A stretch of 64,000 nt of DNA, taken from positions 558,001 to 622,000 of the forward strand of contig JAHWDD010000011.1 in the NCBI GenBank assembly GCA_023897205.1, read 5' to 3'. How positions within the stretch are numbered: the stretch's first letter is position 1; the number at the start of each line of letters is the position of its first letter. Below, one piece after another: positions 22,167 through 33,121 of the stretch. The notes under the pieces are model-generated. The model did no database searches and was not told the DNA's origin. It was given only the letters and a program-made list of their open reading frames with translations. The stretch is from Exophiala sp. HKRS030. Lineage: Eukaryota; Ascomycota; Eurotiomycetes; Chaetothyriales; Herpotrichiellaceae. Position numbers and translations under genes: made by a program.

Positions 22167-22713
22167 GCCAGACTTGCCATATTCTATAGATAGACAGTGC
22201 CTAGCTCGAACGACATAAGAAGGATGCATAGCAACAAGACTTACACCGCAACTTTGGAGAGCTAAAATGCTCTCTTGTACTTGAGACGAGTACACCGAAA
22301 ATGGTACCAATCACGAAGCACTTCGAAACCCTTGTCGATGAGTCAGAATAGAACTATGTTAGTAGCCGCATGCCGAAGGAGGTATGGTAGATATTATGGA
22401 ATAACTAGTTGTAAATCTCTAGTCTGGCGCCTTCTAGAGCAACGAGAGGGTCTCGGGGCTAATAATATCGAGCCACCACTCGGAATACCACAACCGCCTT
22501 GCTGCGTGTGATCGTAAACCACCTAGGGTCCGAGGGAAGTAGCGTGTCACAATGGGCGTACTATCACTCTCATAATTACCCTCCATCACTCCCACAATTA
22601 CTCTACATCGACACTGCAAGCATTGTGACTACCGGATATCACTATGGGCAAGAAAGACAAGATCTTCTGGGAGGAAGATACTGTCATGGATATAGTGGTG
22701 ACCAATAGGAAGG
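22167..22713. other. Intergenic or decayed DNA after the glyoxalase-like gene
   Basis: No gene is recognised. It may contain the eroded C-terminal part of the BVMO relic that begins just to the right, but I can no longer read it. Confidence 0.3.
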
Positions 22714-23275
22714 TTACATCTCGTGTGGGTTTGGAGTCCTTATAAAGACTAGGAGCTCGTCCACAAGAGTAGCGCACCGTTGAACCGCCTCGACACCACT
22801 AGCTTGAGCTCCTATAACAGCAACTCTCTTGCCGCTTGCGTTGATGCCTTTGTTCCGGAAGCTAGAATGGATAAGCTAGGCCTTGCAGGTGCTCAAGCCC
22901 TTGAACTCCGGAGTATAGCGTTTGGCAGCAGGTCCTGTACCACAACCTGCTTGTCTGATCTCGAACACTCTACCATCATCACAGGTGACGACCAAAAGGG
23001 CTCTGACTTCGAGATGTGGCCGAAGTGACAGTTGTGTCAAGCAGCATATCGTTGCGAAGGTCGAATGTTTTCGCAACGTGGTGCAAAGTATGCATGTAGC
23101 TCTGGTCCAGGGGGATACTCATCATCCATTCCCAGACTTCCAACCCTCTGGGGTGGAAAGATTGTAAACGGGGTATTGACTATCGACTTCGATACCAGGA
23201 TATCGATTCCAGTGCCAGACACCACCAACATCGGATACAGGTTCGACCACTCTGGCCTTGCCACTCTTCAAGCTC
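22714..23275 (-). pseudogene. Relic of a Baeyer-Villiger-type flavin monooxygenase
   Basis: Read on the minus strand, pieces of a BVMO appear in the correct order but in different frames and with stops. They are: LKSGKARVVEP, then VGGVWHWNRYPGIEVDSQY (the FAD loop), VYNLSTPEGW, CDDGRVFEIRQAGCGTGPA with AAKRYTPEFKGL, GKRVAVIGAQASGVEAVQ (second Rossmann motif), and LVDELLVFIRTPNPHEM ending in a stop. The extreme N-terminus with the first GxGxxG is missing. The protein is cut at about 23275, where a regulator relic on the other strand takes over. It is of a different subtype from the intact BVMO at 11.3 kb (here with the NRYPG form). It cannot code for an active enzyme. Confidence 0.8.
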
Positions 23276-24523
23276 TTCTCATTCTGTCACACTACGAGGC
23301 AGCAGAAGCACATGATTCTCGAGGTAAGCCGTAGCGGTATATCAAAGCTATTGGTGAGGCAGGTAAACACCCATGCTCTCGGCTTTCCAGGGTGGATATA
23401 TTCAGGCAAGCATTTTCCAGAAATGATGTCCAAAAGCACAACATTCAGCTAACACTGCTGCAGGTATGGCAGTTCAGTTGGCACACGATCTCGCTCTCGA
23501 GGTTGATATTCAACTTGAGGCGTGGGCGGAGGGTGTATCTTCCATCTCGATAGCACGTCGATCCATCCTGTGCGCTACTACATCGTCATAAATGTACGCT
23601 GGCCACGTTCTTGTCCTTCCAGATTGTGTTATTGGCATTGCTAACAACTGTTGGACACCAACAGATTCTGGAGCTGGTCTCACCGGACGACCCTCGCATT
23701 TAAATAATCAATGGCTCGCCGAGTTATCTCCTGTCTTCAACCTGGGGACGTCTCGGGATAGTCACAGAGATGACTGGCCCAGTATAACAAACACTGGCAG
23801 TACAGTCTCCTCCACGGTCCCGTATTCTCATAGCCCTATGAAACATGCATGCAGCATTTTGACTCGCTTGTATGTTCGAGATACATTCTGCCTTGAGTGT
23901 GACTGACCTTTTTGATCAGCTACGACTACACAAAAATCACTGGTTTCCAAGAAATCTCGGTGATTGAAGACATGCTCGAAACCCTCGAAACGTGGTTCGA
24001 GTCCCTACAAGGACTCTTTAAGATTTCCATAGCCAAAAGCCAATCTACCGGTAGGCAAGTGAGCCCTTGGATACTTGACTTGCTGTAAGTGTCGCACAAT
24101 CAGCCTCCATTTCAGCAACATAGTCTCAATTGCTGAGCGTTCTTCTATCTTGAAAGATTCGTCTTCTGATAATTTTGATCTAGTATGCTATCTGACACAG
24201 CAATTATCTTGCTTCTACGTCCGCTTCTACAGTATCAACCGAACGGGTCAACCGATCACACCTTGAGCAAAGGCCGAGATCCGCGGAAAATGTGCACAGC
24301 CGCAGCTGCCTCTATCCGCCATGAGCTAGAGCTTGATCGATCTAATTTTGGGCTTCGGCGACCGAGCGTCAACAGGGACTTTTATACTATCACAGCTGGG
24401 GCATTGCACTTGGAGAGCTTAAGCCTGGGCATGATCGACAGCCAAGCAGAGTCTCAGGCGCACTGTCTAGCTTGTATGCGCGCTCTCGGAGAGATGAGCC
24501 AAACCTTGACTTGTGCAGTCTGA
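23251..24523 (+). pseudogene. Relic of a Zn2Cys6-type regulator (fungal_trans part only)
   Basis: Plus-strand pieces match the regulatory domain of fungal transcription factors: LATLQALLILSHYE, then RGWIYSG, then MAVQLAHDLALEVD, joined by introns at 23324-23390 and 23406-23463. The second intron has a GC donor. Further on come LETWFESLQGLF and, at about 24185-24523, LLLRPLLQY, FGLRRPSV, ITAGALHL and HCLACMRALGEMSQ, all typical of the domain's second half. The zinc cluster and linker are absent, since the left end runs straight into a BVMO relic. Frame breaks lie between 23520 and 23900. I infer a truncated pseudogene. A short transcript from the last part cannot be excluded. Confidence 0.7.
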
Positions 24524-25171
24524 GGCATCAATTTGCTCAATACCCTGCAGCGAGATTGGCGGAAGACTAGGTTTGAGCAATCACGACTAGAACAAAAGCA
24601 TTAAACAATTCTAGAAACTGGATTATTATAGTTATGAGAGAGACATTTAACCTTTCATCTTTTGTGATAAACGAAAATTATATTTAGCGATATGGTACAA
24701 TGTTAGGACATTAGAACGACATTAGAGTAGGACTACTTAACGTTTGCACGGTGGGTTCGAAGTTCGTCACAGCTTCTAACGACCAACACTTCGCCGATAT
24801 CAATTTAGAGGTCAATCTGAAGCTTGTGGGCAAGAAGTCAGTAAGGACTAATAAGTCCCAAACCTCGTGTCTCTTCATCAGCAACACAGTGGATACTTAC
24901 ATCCCTAGTACAATGGCAATGAGACTTTGATGTATATTGCGCAGAGCCACCGCAGTCGTGTACTTGATCAGTCTAGCACGAACCTTGTAAAGGTAGCCGG
25001 AAATTCTTTCACTGGCTAACCTCCTTCCATTGAAATAATCATTTTGTATACATTTCATCTATTAAATGATTATGCTATAATACATTAGATAGTTGATGGT
25101 TGTTCTAACTGCTTGTATTCCAACCAGTTACCTCGGGCCTTGCCATTTCTCTCTCACGGCCAATTCAACAT
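24524..25171. other. AT-rich intergenic DNA
   Basis: No gene is seen. The region is AT-rich and stop-dense on both strands and must contain the 3' end of the sugar-transporter gene to its right. Confidence 0.4.
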
Positions 25172-27153
25172 TTAGGAGGAAGACTCTGGTGCCTCCTTTG
25201 GCGCCTCCATATCAGCAGACTTCGCAACGTCTACTCCTTGCTCTTGAGTCTGGATGGTCTTCTCGTTGACACTGTCAAGTTCAGATGTTAGTTCAGACTC
25301 GTGACCTTCATGCTCCAACGTCTTCGCGGCGGTTGTATCTTTCAAGGTGTCCGTGATGAAGATCAGGTCAATCTCTTCTAGGGTTCGACCACGAGTCTCG
25401 GGACAGCAGAAATACACTGTCGTCAGGTCAGCACGCTGGCTTTCTACCATTTGAAGATAACGCTCACCGTAGGGTATGGCAATGAAGTTAAAGACCAAGA
25501 ACCAAATCCAAGTCTTCCATCCAACACTCTTATCAGCAATTGCGATAGGTCCGGCAAAGACGGTGGTAAAAGCCCTGTGAATGTAAGCATAGGAAGCAAG
25601 CGCGCAGATTGGTAGCACTTACATGAGCCACTGGGACGACACGCTGAGAGCAAATCCAATATGACGGTATCGAAGGGGCATAATCTCAGAGGCATATACG
25701 TACTATCATAGTCAGTGTCTATCGCCGTGGTAGGAAAACTTGTACTTACGGTGACAGGACCCCAAGTCGGACCGAACACGGCGATCCAGATAAAAAGCAT
25801 GGCGGCGGCGGCGGCACCAGTCTTTGTGCCTGGAGACGACAAGAGACCTGTAAAAGTCGCCATGAAAATGGTCTGGACTACAGCCCCGGTGATCAGCCAT
25901 GTGCGGCGGCCAAATTTCTCCATGTAGTAGACGCCAAGGTAGTTGGTGATGGCAAGGACCGTGGTTGCTGTTCCGGCAAGCCCAGAAGATGTCAAGGGTT
26001 CCAGCCCGATGTAGACTTGGAAGATTGTCTGATAGGGTTCGTTAGTGTCCATCTCATGCGAACTCGTTCTCATCTTACTGTCATGTAGTAGAATATCATG
26101 TCGATACCCATGAGGTAAGCAATACCGATCAGGAGAACACCTGTGCGGATTCGGCGGGCCACTTGCATGCTGGAGCTGTCCCAGAAGAAGTCCATTACTT
26201 TCAAACTGGGAGCCGCAGCAAGTTCTAGTTCCAGGGCAGCAAGAATTTCCGCTTTGGCTTGTTGAACACGACCCTCGGTCAAGTCCATACCATAAACTTG
26301 CTCGAGAGTAGAATCGGCTTTCTCGACCTGACCTTTGGCGTAATAGTATCGAGGAGTTTCGGGCAGGCGCATGAAGGCTATCATGGTGGAGACACCCCAG
26401 AACGCTTGGAAAGCGACAGGAAACCTCCAAACTGCCTGAGTTCCATGGGCAAACACCATGCCAAAGTCACTGAAGTTGTCAGGCATCAGTGTCCAGCTTT
26501 GATATACGTAGGTCACTTACACCCAGTATGCCAGGGCAGTCCCAAGACTAGCAGCTGCAATCATTGCGTTGACACCTCTTCCACGAAGCTTTTTCTCAGT
26601 GGCAATCTCGGCCATGTAGACCGGAATCATCGAAGTAAGGAATCCGTTGCCAATGCCCTTGGACACGTTAGTTAATGCTCTGCCATGGTGAAGCCCTAAC
26701 AACATACGATGAAGACTCTACCGGCGACTGCAGAGAAGTGTTAGCAAGACATTACAATGGAAGAAGATCGTAGCTCTTACTCAACTGTCCGTAGCTGTAT
26801 GAAGATGCTGAGATAATGGTTCCAACAAGCTCGACAGCGTTGCCTAGCAAGATCCAGTTCTTCCGGCCGAGGTGAATACCGAAGAATGTAATGACCATGC
26901 AGCCAAACCACGAAGCAAGCAGGAATGTCGAAGTAATCATCGATATCTTGTACGTGTCTGTCGGATTCTGCGCAAGATTGTCAATCGACGATGCTTCCTT
27001 CAGCACGAGATTGCAACTTACCCCGACAGCGGACATGAATTCTGGTGTCAACAACACCCCCCCTAAAACACCAGCATCCCATCCGAATGTAATGAAACCT
27101 AAACTTCCCGCGAAGAGGGCATTGTAGTACAGTTTGGTTCCTTGGAGCACCAT
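25172..27153 (-). CDS. Sugar-porter-family MFS transporter
   Basis: Eight exons on the minus strand: 27153-27022, 26967-26781, 26727-26708, 26657-26521, 26469-26079, 26028-25750, 25702-25623 and 25574-25172. They total exactly 543 codons (542 aa). The third exon is only 20 nt. Sugar-porter signatures appear in order: FGWDAGVLGG in TM1, HLGRKNWILLG, AGRVFIGIGNGFLTSMIPVY, PETPRYY, MEKFGRRTW, VYASEIMPLRYR and PETRGRTLEEID. About 12 membrane segments are expected, with a long acidic C-terminal tail. The group includes hexose, lactose, quinate and maltose carriers; specificity is not readable. A tandemly duplicated 34-bp motif lies upstream. Confidence 0.93.
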
Positions 27154-27282
27154 CTTGCCAGTAGCTGCATGCAAGATCTATTCGCGAGGAAAGCTGTTGT
27201 TTCACAGACGCAGACACGAGAGAGAAAAAACAGAAGTGAAAGAAAAGGTCAGGAAGGAATGTACTTGTGCAGATCTTTACTA

Positions 27283-27389
27283 GAGGAAGCTATTTCGATT
27301 GAATACTAGTGCTCAACGTTCCTTGACTACGAGGCCATGAGATCCTTTCCACGAAGAGGAAGCTATCTCGGTTGAATGCTAGTGCTCAA
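27283..27389. repeat. Tandem duplication in the sugar-transporter promoter
   Basis: A 34-bp unit beginning GAGGAAGCTAT occurs at 27283-27316 and again at 27356-27389, with about five differences (shared: GAGGAAGCTAT, TTGAAT, CTAGTGCTCAA). The following GACTAYGAGG also recurs. It lies 130-240 bp upstream of the transporter start codon, so it could be a duplicated upstream activating site. Confidence 0.65.
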
Positions 27390-28350
27390 GACTATGAGGG
27401 GATGCCAGAAAGGGCCAGGTTCGCCTGATTCGCAATTCATTATGTTGATCTGGCTTGGGTGTTTGATATTAAGAAGCGGTGAAGACCTTACAGCTGTCGC
27501 TTCTCCACTAGCATGTCAATAGTGCTGTGTGCATAAGGGGTCTCCCGAGGTAGAGCGTGTCCTGGCGAAACGACGCGTGGCAGCTAGCAGTCTAGGACTG
27601 AAAACTTCGTGTGAAAACTCTGTGAAAGCATGTGCTCGAGTATAGTGGGCCAGGTACTTTACAATACCTGGCGGTGTCGGAGACTCGTGGTCTAACAGCT
27701 CATGTCGATCAGGGCTAACCGCGGGGACGCTTATTTCCGAGCCAACTGGATGCATCTCGGCATCGTTTGGGCACATCGTCGAAGCGAGTCAATGGGAAAT
27801 TAGGAGAACCTGTACGGATACGAGTACGGGACTTCGTTCGGCGAAGCTCACAACGAGTCGCCACGACTGCTCCACAGTGCAGCGAGTGCTATTTATCAGT
27901 ATAGCGAGCTAGTACATATGCTGGGCGATCGACAGGAGCCGTTCCGCGGATCCACATGCCGACTCTTCGTGCTTAAATGCCTAACTCGGGCGTTCCGGGA
28001 TTCTTAAACTTTACAAGAGAAAGTGAATCGCGGCACTTGCATTAGCCAAGCAAGTGTGCTGTCCTAGAGTATTCCCGAGTCCTCCGTAACGTGATCAACA
28101 TTCATGTTTCTCGAAGGTCCAAGAAAATGGTTCCCAGAGTATGTACTCCGTACGATCGCCTATCCCCCAAGGTGAACCCTTCCGACTTTTTGGGGTGAGC
28201 AAAAACAACCTGAAACAGCCCAAGAGTCGTTGATTTTTCTGAGATAAAACTTGGGCAAAGTGCGGAATTTCTACCACTTGTGCAAACTTCCCTCCTCATA
28301 CGTAAACTGTGGGCAGTCAGGCCGCGAGAAGCGAGATCGCATCGATCGCC
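27390..28350. other. Divergent intergenic region between sugar transporter and P450
   Basis: No gene is seen. The region holds the P450 promoter and the distal part of the transporter promoter. Short frames at 27516-27776 and 28095-28434 lack any motif. Confidence 0.4.
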
Positions 28351-30116
28351 ATGTTGGCAGTGTTGGTTCTGGGCTTGGTTTCCCTCGTTGCCTTTCCGTT
28401 CCTCTACCAGATCTTTCGATACCGATTTCTCCATCCGCTGTCAAAATTTCCCGGACCGTTTTGGGCCAGTGTGACGAGATTGTACACGTCGTACTACAAT
28501 GTCAAAGGCATTGAGCACGACCACCTGCTTGATCTACACCGACAATATGGTAAGCATTATGGCTAAGGTGAAATCCAATCGCTAACATGTGGACTTCCTA
28601 AAGGCCCTGTGGTTAGACTCACGCCCACGCTGCTGTCAATCAGTGATGCCACAATGCTTCCTAAGGTATACAGCCGCTACGCCGACAAGAGCCAACATTA
28701 CATAACTGGGAGCTTTGGAAAGACGGAAAGCGTATTCAACATGCAAAATCACAAGCAGCATGCTCAATTCCGCAAAGTGATCGCTGGCCCGGTATGTTTG
28801 GGAACTTTAAGGATTCTCGCAGACGCTAAACCAGTAATAGTACAGTTTCTCAAATGTCAAGAGGATGGAGCCTCTTGTCGATGCTAGAATAGAGGACTGG
28901 ACTGAAAGAATGGTCGAGAAATTCGCCAATACCGGTTCCAAATTCGACTTTGCTCCTTGGGCTGTGTAAGATTAGCTTGACTTCGTGCTCGAGGGTGCCT
29001 GCTTACACTTGTAGTTACATGGCATACGATATCATCTCCGAGATAGGATTTGGTGCACCGTTTGGATTCATCGAGAAAGGAGAGGATGTTGCTGGCCTGA
29101 TTAAAGGTTTTCATGATGGACTGCCCGCCTTTGGTATGATGGCTAGGTTGTATCCTTTCACGAACTGGGTCAAGTCAACCTGGGTAGGAGAGAAGTATCT
29201 CGTCGCAAAACCTGAGGACGAGAGCGGCATAGGAATTCTCATGCGCTTCCGGGACAAGTTGATCACTGAAAGGCTGGACATGATTTCCAAAGGAAAGGCA
29301 CAGGGTCGAATTGATCTTCTACAAACGTGAGTTAGGACCTGTTCGGGCAGAGCATTCTGACGAAAACCAGATTCCTTGACGCGCGAGACGAAGACGGGAA
29401 GCCGATGGATATGAGTTGGATCAAGGCCGAGGTACTTCTGGTGCTCCTTGCTGGAGCTGATACCACCGGCACGGCATTTCAAGGTCTGATGCGAATGGTC
29501 ATGTCTAACCCAGAAGTTTACAAGAAGATGATGGCGGAGATCGACGAGGCTACCAAAGCAGGACATCTCTCGAAGATGCCGCAGTACGAAGAAGTGACCA
29601 AGCACTGCCCGTACTACGTTGCTTGTGTGAAAGAAACCATGCGTCTCTATCCATCGGCGCCGAACATCTTCCCTCGATTGGTAGGTGCTGGTGGCTTGGA
29701 GATAGATGGCAAGTATATTCCTGAGGGAACAGAAGTCACGTGCAACCCATGGGTCGTTCACCGCGATACAAAAGTCTTCTCCCAGGACGCTAACGAGTTT
29801 CGTCCGGAACGCTGGCTCGAAGGCGCGGAGCGTGCTAAGGACTACGATAAGTATAACATGGGATTTGGCTATGGCCCCAGAGTGTGCCTTGGAAGAGACA
29901 TTGCTCTCATGGAACTCTACAAAGCTCCTATTCATGTTAAACCCCCAACAAAACCCCCTCTTACGTGGACGAGACTGACCTTGGACACAGTTCTTCAGAA
30001 CGTTTCAACCGGAAGTGCTGGATCCCGAAAACATGGGACAGTTTGTTGTAAGAGGTGGAGTGGCCTACTGGACAAATATGTGGTTGAAACTATCTCAACG
30101 CCTAAGTACTCTGTAA
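28351..30116 (+). CDS. Cytochrome P450, pisatin demethylase-like
   Basis: Six exons (28351-28549, 28604-28791, 28841-28965, 29015-29326, 29371-29935, 29991-30116) close to 504 aa. An N-terminal anchor precedes [12 protein letters not shown]. Further motifs are [14 protein letters not shown], the I-helix [12 protein letters not shown], ExxR in [14 protein letters not shown], and the haem loop [10 protein letters not shown] with Cys447. The closing [12 protein letters not shown] segment is also typical of pisatin demethylase/CYP57-like enzymes. The last intron was placed so that APIH joins FFRTFQPEV; its donor (GTTAAA) is weak, so that joint is less certain. It is an ER-bound monooxygenase of unknown substrate. 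The neighbours are a sugar-type transporter (divergent) and a membrane protein. Confidence 0.9.
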
Positions 30117-31589
30117 AGTATGCAGCTCCATACTCTCGATAGCTTTCTCATTCACATGTGCCTGAGCCCCTCGACGACCATAGTGGGAGGCCCGATCCTA
30201 ACTTCGCATTAAAGATACGAGGATCTTCGCAATCACCGAATCGCTACATAAATTTTGGGCCCATGCTGGTTAGGAATGCCACCGATCCAAGGGCGCAGTG
30301 CACTGTGTCTCAAGTTCTTCGTATTTCGCCAGCTAAGCCTATATTGGAGCCCGAAAGAAATGGTTCGAATCGTTAAGGATCTACTGACCCGCCCATCGCA
30401 ACGAACATGAACATGAAGAGATGAAGAAGTACTGTATGGAGGACAAAATGACATTCAACACTGATCGACAGGAGAAGGCGTTTTTTGGAGTGTAGTCCGA
30501 TTTGATGGATACAACGCAGACTGACTCCACTACTGGTCGACGGTGCAGAACGGAATATTATTACGCAAACCGACTTGAAGGCCTGCTGGATTATGTAGAA
30601 GCACCCGCCCCAAGATCGACCGGATTGCTGTTACAGAATTTCACTATCATCATGTTCCATGCCTTAGCTTAACGGCGATTGGCAAAACCATTACTTCATT
30701 CGTAGACCCAATTCGCCCGGTTGCCCGCTTTCTGCTTAGCTTCTCAGCCTCTATTATACTAGCCGTTCGATCATGGCTCCTTTGCAATGGATTGCGACCT
30801 GACCCTAGCAGGGGTCGTTTGCAGGATCCAGACGGATCTTCTACCCGCGCCGACCCGAAAGGTGGCGCCTCAAAGCCTGGTCCAAAATACTCATTGTACC
30901 ATACTACCATGCGTAATTAGTGGCACTCACTACTGGAACTGCATGAGCGGGGCAGGAAATGCGAGCCTTTCGACGCTTCACCCAGCAGTAAGACCTTGAC
31001 TTTTCCAGGTAGCCCTGGAGACTCTTTCTCTGGACCCATGCCATTCAGGGACAAGCACCGCCCCTATGACGAGGGTAACCCTGCGCCTAATCTCCAGACG
31101 ATGCGTCCAGTACGAATACTTGTGACACCGTAAGTCAAGAACGAGAGTCTCCAGCGTTCGGCACGCGTAGCCTTGCTTCGTCAAACTCCCTCCGAGCACT
31201 GGTACATACAGTTGCAAGGATGTTAAAACCCTCGTCGTCAAATAGCATGGAAAATCTCTTCGGCAATTGGTAAGGACGAGATGCACTGTAACTTGTAAGT
31301 CGCTCCGATGGATCTCATATGGAGAGACGAATATTGTACGGAATTGTCGTCGTCTGCATGCGAGGTTAGTTCGTGATATCCCCTGTGGTGTTTCCCCATA
31401 TACAGGATACGATAGCTAACGTTTTGCCACGTCCTGAAGCAAAAGCGACAGGGTCCTAGAGAAGTAGATATAGCCAGAATCCTTCAGGACTGACTCTTTC
31501 TTACCTTTTCTTTTCTTTGTCTTGATCAGAGTTGCTTGTACACAGATATTTGCACAGAACGCGGATCCCAAGTGCCATCCGCTTGCAAA
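30117..31589. other. Long intergenic region, no gene recognised
   Basis: About 1.47 kb. The frames are short and motif-free. GGTTCGAATCG near 30363 resembles a tRNA B box, but there is no matching A box or cloverleaf. The right end holds the promoter of the rhodopsin-like gene. Confidence 0.4.
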
Positions 31590-33121
31590 ATGTCGGTCGT
31601 CCCCATCACACCACTGGGCCACACGGTCATCAACCTGGGCATCGCGTTCGGGATTTTGACTTTTATAGTCATTTCTCTCCGACTTCTCTCCAGAGCGTGG
31701 TGTAGCGGACGTATCTGGGTCGATGATGGTAAGTCGTCACATTGGTGTTTCGAGATCCGCCGCTGACCTTGTTTAGTACTCATCACCTGCGCTGCTGTGT
31801 GTCACAGCTCACTCTGCTCTTGTGGACTCACAACTGACTGGTTATATAGTTTTTGACATGGGCGTTCATGGTCACCAATATCCTAGGTATGGTCTTGATC
31901 CCGGAGTCGCCAACTAAATAGATACTAAGCTCAGACGCAGCCGTCAACCGTGGGGCCGGCCAACATCTTGATATTGTGCTCCAGGCAGGAGCCGAGAATT
32001 TGCTCATCTATTCAAAGGTACGCATCTATATATGTCCTGCTAGCAGGTTTTGACTCATGTATGCTAGATTGTCTATGTCTCGTCGATCTTCTATAACGCA
32101 AGTCTCGGTTTCATCAAAGCCTCCGTCTTGACACTATACGCACGATTAGGCGACAAACAACTGCGGTTGTTTTCTTTCATTGTCTTGGGCATCTGCGTTT
32201 GTTCAGCAACCGCCAATGTCCTCATCTGTATATTTCAATGTGCTCCGATCAAGGCCGCATGGGACACGTCGATTGTCAGCAAGACCTGTGTCAACATCAA
32301 TGCCTTCTATCTAGCCAACGCAGCAACGAATATCTTCACTGATCTCTTGACCTATTTTCTGCCTGTCAGATTGGTCATGAAACTTCAGGTGCCGAGAAAT
32401 CAGAAGATTGCCGTTGGTGTGATGCTGAGTTTGGGTCTTCTGTGAGTTCTCCCCCGAACCCTCCGAGGTTTCCTAGTCTTCCATGTCTTGCGTCAAGCAT
32501 CAACAGGGTTTAGCCGCCTCAAAATCCGTCTGCTTCTAACATGTCGTCAGTGCTTGCATCTCATCCATTGTCCGCATCACTTTCCTACCAAACATGCTCA
32601 GTTCTCCCGACCCGACGTCCGTGATCGCCAAACCATACTACTGGTCCATCATTGAGATCAATGTCGGAGTTCTTGCTGCCTCACTCCCATCACTCAAGCC
32701 TCTCGCCAGGAGAGTCCTTCCGCGCCTGCTTGGTGACACCTCCATGAAGCCTACATACGGCCGTGAGAACAGCGACAGAAGCCGCGGCAACAGCTTCAAC
32801 AAATTGGGCGGCGGGGATCAGAATGCATCTCAAACTTCCAGAGACATGTACGCCGAAAAAAGGGACATGAAAAGCCCCACCGCAGCTCACAATGGACGTG
32901 ATGTCGAAATGTCCTACTTGGATACCTTGAGTGCTAGGAGCGGGGATGGACAGGCACAGCCAAGGCACAGCCACGAAAGTCAAGAATACATTGTCAAGAA
33001 GGCGGATAACGGTCAGATTGTTCGAACAGTAGAAATCAGCAGATCTGTCGAAGCCAAGGGCGGCTTCAATAGCCATTCTACGCGTCTTCACTCAGAGGTC
33101 TACCCTGGACAAGCTTGTTGA
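31590..33121 (+). CDS. Fungal rhodopsin-like seven-TM integral membrane protein
   Basis: Six exons (31590-31728, 31777-31796, 31850-31886, 31935-32017, 32068-32441, 32551-33121) join to 407 aa. Two of the exons are only 20 and 37 nt. The protein shows the layout of the fungal rhodopsin/SAT4-type family: TM1, then RIWVDDVLITCAA, NRGAGQHL, IFYNASLGFIKASVLTLYARL, the FQCAPIKAAWD segment with a conserved Cys, NAFYLANAATNIFTDL, LPVR, and PYYWSIIEINVGVLAASLPSLKPL. Seven membrane helices are followed by a hydrophilic Ser/Arg-rich tail of about 150 residues. The molecular role of the family is poorly known; PTH11-like members relate to surface sensing. No partner is evident nearby. Confidence 0.9.

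Noticed and set aside
30330..30400. tRNA-like B box (GGTTCGAATCG) near 30363
   Set aside because: No A box at the right distance and no foldable acceptor or anticodon stem.
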